Source: Actinomycetota bacterium
GTDB taxonomy: Bacteria > Actinomycetota > Actinomycetes > S36-B12 > UBA10799
Direction: 5' to 3'
Assembly: GCA_030837445.1 (NCBI GenBank)
Contig: JAUPKM010000388.1
Location: 1 to 9,350 of the forward strand
Length of the DNA: 9,350 nucleotides
Part shown: positions 1 to 5,556 of the stretch, one piece after another
How the letters are laid out: every line of letters begins with the position of its first letter
How positions within the stretch are numbered: position 1 is the first letter of the stretch
Position numbers and translations under genes: made by a program
Notes under the pieces: generated by a model
The model's database searches: none
What the model saw: the letters and a program-made list of their open reading frames with translations, nothing else
Told to the model about the DNA's origin: nothing

Positions 1-496
1 CGCTCTTCATATCTCCGCCGCAGAGTGAACCTGTCGTTTCGTATAAGATATGCATGACTGAAACTATCATGTCGCGAATTCCTGTGGTCGATTATTGTTC
101 TCTCATAGAATGCACCGAAATGTTGCGAATCTGCAGTCTTCTTCCTATGCGGAGGCTGCGACTGTTGCGGCGCCGAGATACTTCTCCATGACGATGATCA
201 CCGATTGCGTGACAGTTGCATCTGCCGTTGGTGATGTCGGTGTAGATGACGTGGGCCCATTTACTGTACTCATTGTGTGCGTAGGACCATAACTGACTAA
301 CTATATGACATCTGATCTCGTTATGAAATCCCTCGATCGACCCATTGACTCGATCAGCCGATAATGATCTGGTGCTGTGTGTAGGTCTTTCTGGCCAAGC
401 CTCGGAGGGTTGTAGTGGCGAAGCTTCGGTTCAATTGTTTTTTGATTCGAAAAGGCGTGACGGATCCCGTTCAAGCATTGCGGGTCGACTATCGCC
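1..496. other. Low-G+C flank without a confident gene
   Basis: This stretch is visibly poorer in G+C than the rest of the window. No reading frame has a convincing start, ribosome binding site or family match. Two minus-strand frames stay open: 496 to 301, ending in TAG (tail containing APDHYRLIESMGRSRDF), and 430 to 95, ending in TAA at 92-94 (containing QLWSYAHNEYSKWAHVIY). The first abuts the left end of the IS30 element, so it could be the far side of the interrupted minus-strand gene. A simple join after removing a 2-bp duplication does not keep the frame. Third-position base use does not clearly favour either frame. It may be transferred or decayed DNA. Confidence 0.5.
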
Positions 497-521
497 GGCG
501 GCCTCAAACGGTCCGGTCCAC
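497..521 (+). repeat. IS30 left terminal inverted repeat
   Basis: Runs from GGCGG to GGTCCAC and matches the reverse complement of 1574-1598 at 20 of 25 positions, including unbroken blocks of 5 bp (outer) and 7 bp (inner). In IS30 elements this is the transposase-binding and strand-transfer end. Confidence 0.8.
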
Positions 522-560
522 ACCCGGTAGAATCATGCGAGATTCTACCTTAAGTGGACC
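515..560. repeat. 46-bp nested dyad at IS30 left end
   Basis: Two perfect arm pairs share one centre. The outer pair is GGTCCAC (515-521) with GTGGACC (554-560). The inner pair is GGTAGAATC (526-534) with GATTCTACC (541-549) around a 6-nt loop. The arms are separated by 4 nt on each side, so the structure is exactly symmetric. The outer left arm is the inner edge of the left terminal repeat. TAGAAT (528-533) also resembles a -10 box. It may be a transposase operator, a hairpin that keeps outside transcripts from expressing the transposase, or both. Confidence 0.7.
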
Positions 561-577
561 AGTGATCGGGAAGTGAA

Positions 578-1591
578 TTGCAGACAGGAAGCGGCCTTCG
601 TCCAGAGGAAAGAGAGATCATTTCCCGGGAGTTGTCCCGGGACCGACAGGTATCCGTGAGGTATCTGGGTCGGCTTCTGGGGCGTGACTACTCCGGGATT
701 GCCAGGGAGATCGCGAGGAATGGTGGTCGGGACGGGTATCGGGCGGTCGCTGCTCAGGAACGGGCCGAGGCGATGCGGGCGCGACCTAAGGAGCGGAGAC
801 TGGAAGCCTCACCTCGTCTGCATGATGCGGTGAACGATGGCTTGGCGAAGAAGTGGTCTCCCGAGCAGATCGCCGGTCGTCTGAAGGAGGATCATCCCGA
901 CGATGAAGGGATGCGCGTGTCCCACGAGACGATCTATGAGTGCCTGTACCTGCAGGCGCGCGGGGAGCTGCGGACCCAGCTGAAGATCGCCTTGCGGTCC
1001 GGGCGTACGAGGCGGGTCAGCCACTCCCGCGCGACTGTGGCCAGGGGGAAGATCCGGGACATGGTCAACATCAGCGAGCGCCCGAAGGAGGCCGAGGACC
1101 GCGCGGTGCCTGGCTTCTGGGAGGGGGATCTGATCATCGGCAAGGGTGGCAAGTCCCAGATCGCCACCCTCGTGGAGCGAACCAGCCGCTTCACCATGCT
1201 CGTGCGTATCCCGTATGACCGGAACGCCGAACGCGTCGCGTCCCTGCTTGCCCGTAAAATGGAGACCCTCCCGGAGTGTATCAAGAACAGTATCACCTGG
1301 GATCAAGGAAAGGAACTCGCCAGGCATAAGGAGTTCACCGTGAAGACGGGAATACCCGTCTATTTCTGTGACCCTCACTCTCCTTGGCAACGAGGCACGA
1401 ACGAGAACACCAATGGACTACTTCGACAGTATTTCCCGAAAGGCACCGAGCTTGGCTTGCATAGTGACGCCAACCTCGCTATTGTGGAGAACGAGTTGAA
1501 CGACAGGCCACGCAAGACCCTCGGATGGAAGACCCCACGGGAAGTACTGATGGGAATCCTTGAAGGGGACCCCGTGGACCTGATCGCTTGA
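578..1591 (+). CDS. IS30 family transposase
   Basis: A 337-residue DDE transposase that cuts and joins the ends of the surrounding element. An N-terminal helix-turn-helix (about residues 7-48, with the IS30-typical IAREIARNGG) recognises the terminal repeats. The RNase H-like catalytic core follows: D184 in FWEGDLIIG, D242 in TWDQGKEL and E276 in WQRGTNENTNG, giving the DD(33)E spacing of the family. The C-terminal DRPRKTLGWKTPREV is also characteristic. The start is TTG at 578, the first possible start after an in-frame TGA at 563, with GGGAAG 5' of it as a weak Shine-Dalgarno. Length is normal and no frameshift is seen, so it is probably functional. The stop overlaps the right terminal repeat. 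Confidence 0.93.
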   Translation: MQTGSGLRPEEREIISRELSRDRQVSVRYLGRLLGRDYSGIAREIARNGGRDGYRAVAAQERAEAMRARPKERRLEASPRLHDAVNDGLAKKWSPEQIAGRLKEDHPDDEGMRVSHETIYECLYLQARGELRTQLKIALRSGRTRRVSHSRATVARGKIRDMVNISERPKEAEDRAVPGFWEGDLIIGKGGKSQIATLVERTSRFTMLVRIPYDRNAERVASLLARKMETLPECIKNSITWDQGKELARHKEFTVKTGIPVYFCDPHSPWQRGTNENTNGLLRQYFPKGTELGLHSDANLAIVENELNDRPRKTLGWKTPREVLMGILEGDPVDLIA

Positions 1592-1598
1592 AACCGCC
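1574..1598 (-). repeat. IS30 right terminal inverted repeat
   Basis: Reverse-complement partner of 497-521. The transposase stop codon (1589-1591) sits inside it. Beyond 1598 the sequence changes to host DNA that reads as codons on the minus strand. Confidence 0.8.
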
Positions 1599-1847
1599 CC
1601 CATTATCCAAGGAAGCACGCAAGGAAGCCAGCCAGTCACTGAAGGCAAGCGACAGCGCAGGAGGCGCCGGATCGCAGATCCGAACAACCATCTCAAATGT
1701 CCGATCGGCAACCTCGTTGAGCGCGGCCTCCCACGGATGGGTGTCGATGTATTGCGCCCAAGCTGCGGCGAACTCGCTCCGCTTGGCCTGTACATGGTCG
1801 AGCCGCGCGAATGCCAAGTCGAACAGGGAGTCCACAGCGGTGAGCAT
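1599..1847 (-). pseudogene. Hypothetical gene truncated by IS30 insertion
   Basis: The first 83 codons of a minus-strand gene starting at ATG 1847 (MLTAVDSLFDLAFARLDHV) and coding-like up to WLASLRASLDNG. There the IS30 right end begins and the frame runs on into sequence antisense to the transposase. From memory, similar N-termini with an LRxxLD motif occur in uncharacterised actinobacterial proteins; no function is known to me. An in-frame TGA at 1881-1883 and no other ATG/GTG/TTG in between support this start, but the ribosome binding site is poor. The distal part should lie left of 497. The open frame 496-301 is a candidate, but it is out of phase under a simple 2-bp duplication model. 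It follows the Cys-rich ORF on the same strand. Confidence 0.6.
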
Positions 1848-1929
1848 ACGGTCCGCGAGCGGTTGTGCTCCATCGAGTTGTCAAGGTCAGCCCGAGGTCA
1901 GCCCCGGCCAAGGCGGTTACTCCAGCCCA

Positions 1930-2133
1930 TCAAGACGCGGTCCTGCGCCATCTGTCGTAGTGATCTTGGTCGACGAACTTCCGATGTGCAGCCACGGGCT
2001 CACCACATCCACAGGGGCACCGTCGCGTAGCTTGAGGCATAGGGACGAGCGAGCCCGCGAGTTCGGCCAGATTGGTAACGATTGCTCCGAATTGCCCGTT
2101 CGTAAGGTGCTGGATCAGGGGCACCACCCGCAA
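1930..2133 (-). CDS. Small Cys-rich ORF, possibly a 3' gene fragment
   Basis: Not recognised with confidence. From the TTG at 2133 it encodes 67 residues, with a helical-looking first half (LIQHLTNGQFGAIVTNLAEL) and a CPCGCG cluster near residue 39, followed by FVDQDHYDRW. C-x-C-G-C clusters like this are usually metal-binding and occur in short actinobacterial and phage-related proteins. The coding look continues upstream in frame (PEQLWVRQLAFLRVV) to the GH5 stop at 2176-2178, so the true start may be a non-standard codon, or this may be the 3' part of a gene truncated at the GH5 junction. A GTG at 2127 is another possible start. No clear ribosome binding site is seen. Confidence 0.45.
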   Translation of the reverse strand: MRVVPLIQHLTNGQFGAIVTNLAELAGSLVPMPQATRRCPCGCGEPVAAHRKFVDQDHYDRWRRTAS

Positions 2134-2175
2134 GAAAGCCAGCTGGCGGACCCACAGTTGCTCAGGGGCAAGCTC

Positions 2176-3234
2176 TCAGAGGCCCCAGCCGTACCTGACC
2201 CGTCCGGCACCACTGCTGTTACGGACGGTCAGGGTCTGGCTGGTGCCGCTGCCTGACCGGGAGTACATGGAGTAATGGTCCCAGCTCTTCCCGGCCGTGA
2301 TCTTGCCGCCGATGGCCGGCCAGTAGACCCCGCCCATGCCGAGGGCACGCTGGCGTTCGGTAACGGCGCGAAGGTACCGGACGAAATTGTCGGTGGCGTT
2401 TGTGTCGTTATAGTTGAGACCGCTGTCCATCTCGGCACCGTATTCGGTCATGACCGCCCGCGAGGCGCAGCCGCCAAGACGGGTGTCGAAGTCGCTCAGC
2501 CACTGGTTGTAGGTCTTTGTGCCGTAGAAGAACGCGTAGTAGTGGTAGGAGAACAGGGTGCCGCTAAAACGGCTGTCGGAGCAGAGGTCCCGCAGGTCCT
2601 GGCTGAAACCGGTACCGCCGACGAGGATCCGATCCTTGGGGACCGACGAATGGGAGCTGATCCACGAGGCGGCGAAATTCCGCCAGTCCGCCGAGCTGTA
2701 GCCGTGAGGTTCGTTCATCGGCTCGAAGTAGACCTGGTTGTTGGAGCCGTATACGGAGACCACCGTGTTCCACATCGTGTTGAAGGCGCTCGTATTCGTG
2801 ACCTTGCCGCCGGAGGACGCCCCGTCCTCCCAGTAGGTGAGGATGACCTTGAAGCCGCGGCCGGTTGCGGCGTCGATCGTGCCGCGGTAGGCGTTCCACC
2901 AACTGGTGCCGACGTCCTGGGTGTTGATCGGCAACCGGACGGTGTCGACCCCCATGGATGCCATGCCGGCGTAGATCGCGTCGGCCTTGGCTTCGACGGT
3001 GCTGTAGCTGTCGGAGCTGCTCAGCCCCTCGAGGACATGGGTGCCGGTGGTGAAGTTGTCGCCCAAGCGGGCCCAGTTCATGCCCTTGAACTGATTGGTG
3101 GCCGCACCGGCCGGTGACGCGGCGCTGACGGCGGCAACCGGCACCAACGTCACTGCGGCCAGGATGCCGGAGAGGACGAGACGAAGGGATCGCCGACGGG
3201 AAGTCGATGCCTCATCATGTCGAGTGTGGTTCAT
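2176..3234 (-). CDS. Secreted GH5 glycoside hydrolase (cellulase-like)
   Basis: A 352-residue secreted endoglycosidase of family GH5 (clan A, retaining), probably acting on a beta-linked polysaccharide such as cellulose, mannan or mixed-linkage glucan. Residues 1-45 form a signal peptide with an SRRR n-region (Sec or Tat), a hydrophobic stretch and an AGAA cleavage region. The TIM-barrel landmarks are in order: R100 in VDTVRLPIN, acid/base E175 in VYFEPMNEPHG, H231 in SYHYYAFF, nucleophile E264 in VMTEYGAE and W305 in GGVYWPAIGG. C218 and C256 may form a disulfide. No carbohydrate-binding module is present. ATG 3234 is chosen over the in-frame GTG 3252 because AGGAAGGA lies at the right distance before the ATG. 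It lies downstream of GH16 on the same strand, separated by a hairpin. The subfamily and exact substrate cannot be read off. Confidence 0.88.
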   Translation of the reverse strand: MNHTRHDEASTSRRRSLRLVLSGILAAVTLVPVAAVSAASPAGAATNQFKGMNWARLGDNFTTGTHVLEGLSSSDSYSTVEAKADAIYAGMASMGVDTVRLPINTQDVGTSWWNAYRGTIDAATGRGFKVILTYWEDGASSGGKVTNTSAFNTMWNTVVSVYGSNNQVYFEPMNEPHGYSSADWRNFAASWISSHSSVPKDRILVGGTGFSQDLRDLCSDSRFSGTLFSYHYYAFFYGTKTYNQWLSDFDTRLGGCASRAVMTEYGAEMDSGLNYNDTNATDNFVRYLRAVTERQRALGMGGVYWPAIGGKITAGKSWDHYSMYSRSGSGTSQTLTVRNSSGAGRVRYGWGL

Positions 3235-3302
3235 GGTCTCGTCCTTCCTCACCGTGATTCTGCCGCCGGGTACTGGGGATCTGCGCCACGCGGCCTGGGT
3301 CG

Positions 3303-3337
3303 CCTGGCCCCTGGCCCCTGGCCCCTGGCCCCTGGCG
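3303..3337. repeat. 7-bp tandem repeat, five CCTGGCC units
   Basis: Four exact CCTGGCC units and a fifth ending in G, in the GH5 upstream region, 69 bp before its start codon. The array could slip and alter the spacing of any GH5 promoter element. No coding role is apparent. Confidence 0.85.
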
Positions 3338-3393
3338 CACCGTGCACCGATGACGCAGCGCTACGACGTGGCGCTCACTGTTGTCGAGCTGGC

Positions 3394-3428
3394 GGCCGGG
3401 GACGGCGCTGTGCTCGCCGTCCCCGGCC
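3394..3428 (-). terminator. Strong hairpin after GH16
   Basis: A perfect 14-bp G+C-rich stem (3394-3407 with 3415-3428) around a 7-nt loop, 28 bp past the GH16 stop. There is no U tract, as is common for actinobacterial hairpin terminators. It should end or attenuate GH16 transcription before GH5. A stable 3'-end mRNA structure is the alternative. Confidence 0.7.
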
Positions 3429-3456
3429 TGGGGGATTCCGCTCACTGGGCTCGGTA

Positions 3457-4239
3457 TCAGAACTTGGTGTAGGAGATCGAGTCGTAGCGGGCCGTGAGCG
3501 GGCGGGAGTAGCTGAACGGCCCGAGCCAACTGTCAACTCCCGTGCCGGGCCAGAGATTGGTCATGATGCGCTGAGGGTGTGTGGGGAGCGCTCCCCGGGA
3601 ACCGTTCTCCTGGTGGACCCGCCTGCCGTCCACGAACCAGGTGATGGTGCCGTTCTGCGCCCATTCGAAACCGTAGCGGTGGTACCCGGAAGCGGCGTCG
3701 AAGCCGAGATTGATCAGCGTCTCGTGGCCACCGGTGCCGTTCGTGAAGTAGTTGAGCTGCGCCTGGGTGGTGTTCTTGCCGAGGATCTCCACGTCGATCT
3801 CGTCCCAAGGCTGGTTGTCGCTCGACCCGGTGTAGGTGAAGAACGATGACACGATGCCGGATCCCTTGGCCGCCATCATGCTCGTCTCGAAGCGCCCGTA
3901 CGAGTACATGTCCGTGGTCCGGAACTCGCCGGAGGCATAGGGCTTGCCCGAGCATCCGCTGGGACAGGAGGCCGTGTCGAGGGTGAGGGTCATGGCGCCG
4001 CCGCCGAAGGTCACATGGTCGCCCCGCCAGCCGGAGTTGAAGACCCCGCCGTTGCTGTAGCCGTCAGCCTTGTACCAGCGACTGCTGTTCAGGGAGTCGA
4101 GGCCGTCGGAGAAACTGCCACCGATGGCGGCCTGGGCGGATGGGGCCAGCGCCAGCACGGCCGTCAGGCCGGCGGCGGCGAACGGGACCGAGAGCCAGTG
4201 ACGGCGGCTGCCGCGGCCAAACGTCGTCGGTGATCGCAT
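3457..4239 (-). CDS. Secreted GH16 endo-1,3-1,4-beta-glucanase (licheninase)
   Basis: A 260-residue extracellular licheninase (EC 3.2.1.73) that cleaves beta-1,4 bonds next to beta-1,3 bonds in lichenan and cereal beta-glucan. The sequence is strikingly like Bacillus lichenases: WYKADGYSNGGVFNSGW, GIVSSFFTYTG, WDEIDVEILGK, NYFTNGTGGHE, IMTNLWPGTGVDSWLG. The catalytic ExDxE is E147 (nucleophile), D149 and E151 (acid/base). The signal peptide has a Tat-like SRRHWL at residues 11-16 and cleaves near AQA (residue 37). Cys92 and Cys96 sit in an insertion, and the Bacillus FNC cysteine is Ser here, so the disulfide pattern differs. ATG 4239 is preceded by AAAGGAG. A LacI-type operator and a plausible promoter lie upstream, and another operator-like palindrome lies inside the gene. 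Confidence 0.93.
   Translation of the reverse strand: MRSPTTFGRGSRRHWLSVPFAAAGLTAVLALAPSAQAAIGGSFSDGLDSLNSSRWYKADGYSNGGVFNSGWRGDHVTFGGGAMTLTLDTASCPSGCSGKPYASGEFRTTDMYSYGRFETSMMAAKGSGIVSSFFTYTGSSDNQPWDEIDVEILGKNTTQAQLNYFTNGTGGHETLINLGFDAASGYHRYGFEWAQNGTITWFVDGRRVHQENGSRGALPTHPQRIMTNLWPGTGVDSWLGPFSYSRPLTARYDSISYTKF
3583..3596. promoter_or_regulatory. CebR/CelR-like palindrome inside GH16
   Basis: GGGGAGCGCTCCCC is a perfect 14-bp palindrome whose 12-bp core GGGAGCGCTCCC equals that of the cellobiose-responsive operator TGGGAGCGCTCCCA known for CebR (Streptomyces) and CelR (Thermobifida). It lies in the 3' third of the GH16 coding sequence. CebR is known to use some intragenic sites, so repression by roadblock is plausible. 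The codons may also produce it by chance. Confidence 0.5.
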
Positions 4240-4284
4240 GGTTTCTCCTTTGCACGGAATGAGGTGTCGGGGCAACAAGGTCGT

Positions 4285-4296
4285 GAGAGCGCTCTC
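4285..4296. promoter_or_regulatory. LacI-family operator upstream of GH16
   Basis: GAGAGCGCTCTC is a perfect 12-bp palindrome with T on its left (TGAGAGCGCTCTC). It fits the AGCGCT-centred operators of LacI/CebR-type repressors. It sits 45 bp before the GH16 ATG, just downstream of a candidate -10 box, where a repressor would block initiation. No LacI regulator gene is in the window. Confidence 0.65.
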
Positions 4297-4304
4297 TCGC
4301 GGCG

Positions 4305-4333
4305 AGCATCCCGTTCCCCCCAGAGAGCGTCAA
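4305..4333 (-). promoter_or_regulatory. Candidate GH16 promoter
   Basis: On the minus strand, TTGACG (4333-4328) is followed after exactly 17 bp by GATGCT (4310-4305), a reasonable -35 and weak -10 for a housekeeping sigma factor. The palindromic operator at 4285-4296 would overlap or directly follow the transcription start. Confidence 0.45.
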
Positions 4334-4446
4334 GGCGTTCCGGTTCCGGTGCCGGGCTCCCGATCAGCTGCTGAAACCCCTCCTGAACAGGTCCCACCTG
4401 GGAAAGGGCCCGGACGGTGCAGCCTTCCCCACAGCCTCGTCCGCTG

Positions 4447-4630
4447 AAATTGCTGCAATCCGGCGGCCGGTCACACCGGACTCGACGCGGGCGTCGGAGC
4501 GGGGCTTGCCGTCGGTGTCCAGGGCGGTGAGGTGGTCGACGATCTCGCGTCCGGCGCCCGCACCGGCCCCCGCGTCATCCGCCTCACCGACCGGATCGCC
4601 GCCGTCCCCGTCGCCAACGTGTGGTCCTGA
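4447..4630 (+). pseudogene. Coding-like 3' remnant of unknown gene
   Basis: A plus-strand frame opens after TGA (4444-4446) and ends in TGA at 4628-4630. Its codons almost always end in G or C, as in the real genes nearby, and it translates to a smooth protein tail (GEVVDDLASGARTGPRVIR, then LTDRIAAVPVANVWS). No ATG is present. A GTG in GEVV is possible but has little upstream support. It is most likely the C-terminal end of a gene truncated at its 5' side. The family is not recognised. It abuts the remnants at 4645-4914. Confidence 0.4.
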
Positions 4631-4644
4631 CCGGCGCACCACCG

Positions 4645-4783
4645 TCACGGCAGCCCGAATGCGGCCGCCACCTGCACCGTTCCGGTCCAGGCCCGGGACG
4701 GATCTGTGACGTCCCCCGCCGGGGGCACTTCCCAGGTCCGCGTTCGACGCCTGACCAATTCGTTTATCGGTTCAGTGTTCCCC
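4645..4783 (-). pseudogene. C-terminal remnant related to protein at 7001-7267
   Basis: In the minus strand this reads from about TEPINELVRRRTRTWEVPPA to a TGA at 4645-4647. It aligns with the tail of the minus-strand gene ending at 7001 at 26 of 43 residues by hand, including WEVPPAGD, TDP, GTVQV and the position of the stop. Only this C-terminal part is left. It is fused in frame to a RelE-like fragment, so the gene order differs from the intact locus, where the unknown gene precedes relE. The family is not recognised. Confidence 0.55.
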
Positions 4784-4824
4784 GCCTCGATCTCGATGCT
4801 GCGGTGCGCCCTTCGCGTCTCGTG

Positions 4825-4914
4825 GTCACGCACCTTGCCACCCAGATGCCGCGCGTACGGCTCACCCAGCAACTCCGGCTGCTCGGCCAGCGAGCCGACC
4901 ATGAAGTCCACGCG
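4825..4914 (-). pseudogene. Internal fragment of a RelE/HigB-like toxin gene
   Basis: A 30-codon minus-strand segment (LAEQPELLGEPYARHLGGKV and flanks) matches the toxin encoded at 6592-6972 at 24 of 30 residues by hand. Codon differences are mostly silent, so it is an old copy rather than a recent duplication. There is no start, and the catalytic C-terminal half is missing. The frame continues into the remnant at 4645-4783. It shows that a second, related toxin locus once stood here. Confidence 0.65.
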
Positions 4915-5014
4915 GAGGCAAGGACTGACCAGGAACGATGTCCACCGCCCTGCTCGGCACCTGCGTCTTGGTGCCCGGCACGCGACCGACCGAGCCGGAA
5001 GACGATATTGATCT

Positions 5015-5040
5015 ATAGCATGCAGTGCTATGATTGCATC
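5015..5040 (+). promoter_or_regulatory. Leaderless promoter with dyad operator for HTH/NTase pair
   Basis: An extended -10 box TGCTATGAT (TATGAT at 5029-5034) ends 6 nt before the ATG at 5041, which places the expected transcription start on the start codon itself. It overlaps a dyad, ATAGCA (5015-5020) and TGCTAT (5026-5031), with a 5-nt gap. This is a likely site for autoregulation by the HTH protein. No Shine-Dalgarno precedes the ATG, in agreement with a leaderless mRNA. Confidence 0.6.
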
Positions 5041-5556
5041 ATGTCCCCACGCTCGGAGCTGCTGCGTGAGGTGATGCTGACGACGGGCACCACCCAGTCC
5101 GAACTGTCCAGGACCAGCGGGGTGCACCAACCCAGCATCAGCCAGTTCCTCTCCGGCAAGGTCGACCTGAGCGACGACCAGCTCGACCGGCTCCTCGCCT
5201 GCATGGGCTACCAGCTCGAAGTGATCCGCCGCCCCGTCGAACCCTCGCTGACCCGGTCGGAACGCCGGTCCTGGCGCCTGCACCGCCACCTGTCGTCTCA
5301 CCTGAACCGGATCACCTTGCAGGACTGGCTCCCCACCATCGAAAGCAACCTCAAGCACCTGCGGGAGCGGGTCACCGGTCAACCTCACCAACGCAACCTC
5401 GACCGCTGGACCACCCTCGTGACCGACCACGACGTACCAGCCCTGCACCGCGTGCTCACCGGCCTCGACCGTGGATCGATCGAGATGCGCGAAGTGACCC
5501 CGATGAGCGGGATCCTGACGACGGAGGAACGCCTGCGCATCCTGGCGGCGACCTGA
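5041..5556 (+). CDS. XRE-like HTH regulator, probable antitoxin
   Basis: A 171-residue protein with an N-terminal XRE-type helix-turn-helix (about residues 4-60: TQSELSRTSGVHQPSISQF then LSGKVDLSDDQLDRLLACMG) and a charged helical C-terminal part (about 70-165, with LNRITLQDWLPTIE and TTEERLRIL). Its stop shares one base with the ATG of the nucleotidyltransferase gene (TGATG), so the two are translationally coupled. The pairing and an overlapping dyad in its promoter suggest an autoregulating antitoxin of an AbiE-like (type IV-style) module; this is inferred from organisation. The frame is open further upstream, but that part overlaps remnants and has no start support. ATG 5041 fits the promoter exactly. 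Confidence 0.75.
   Translation: MSPRSELLREVMLTTGTTQSELSRTSGVHQPSISQFLSGKVDLSDDQLDRLLACMGYQLEVIRRPVEPSLTRSERRSWRLHRHLSSHLNRITLQDWLPTIESNLKHLRERVTGQPHQRNLDRWTTLVTDHDVPALHRVLTGLDRGSIEMREVTPMSGILTTEERLRILAAT

Larger units (their letters stand above)
497..1598 (+). mobile_element. IS30-family insertion sequence, complete
   Basis: A 1102-bp unit holding one IS30-type transposase gene. Its ends are 25-bp imperfect inverted repeats (497-521 and 1574-1598) matching at 20 of 25 positions by hand alignment. Both begin GGCGG at the outer edge and end GGTCCAC inside. A 2-bp CC directly flanks each end (495-496 and 1599-1600), consistent with the short target duplications known for this family. The transposase stop codon lies within the right repeat. 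Size, single ORF and end structure all fit IS30 elements, and nothing suggests inactivation. It interrupts a minus-strand gene whose N-terminal part remains at 1599-1847. Confidence 0.85.

Noticed and set aside
95..292. Plus-strand 65-codon ORF
   Set aside because: No ribosome binding site, odd composition and no recognisable family.
809..1390. Long minus-strand open frame (193 codons)
   Set aside because: Antisense to the clearly recognisable IS30 transposase; no family features of its own.
2275..3117. Plus-strand open frame of 280 codons
   Set aside because: Antisense shadow of GH5, caused by G/C-rich third positions; the minus strand has the catalytic motifs and signal peptide.
3235..3252. 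GTG start for GH5 giving six more residues
   Set aside because: AGGAAGGA lies between the GTG and the ATG and is well placed for ATG 3234.
3355..3370. Second LacI-type operator upstream of GH5
   Set aside because: Only the AGCGCT core is symmetric; the flanks do not extend the palindrome.
3217..3849. Plus-strand open frame of 210 codons
   Set aside because: Overlaps the repeat array, the hairpin and antisense GH16; its translation is low-complexity and has no family features.
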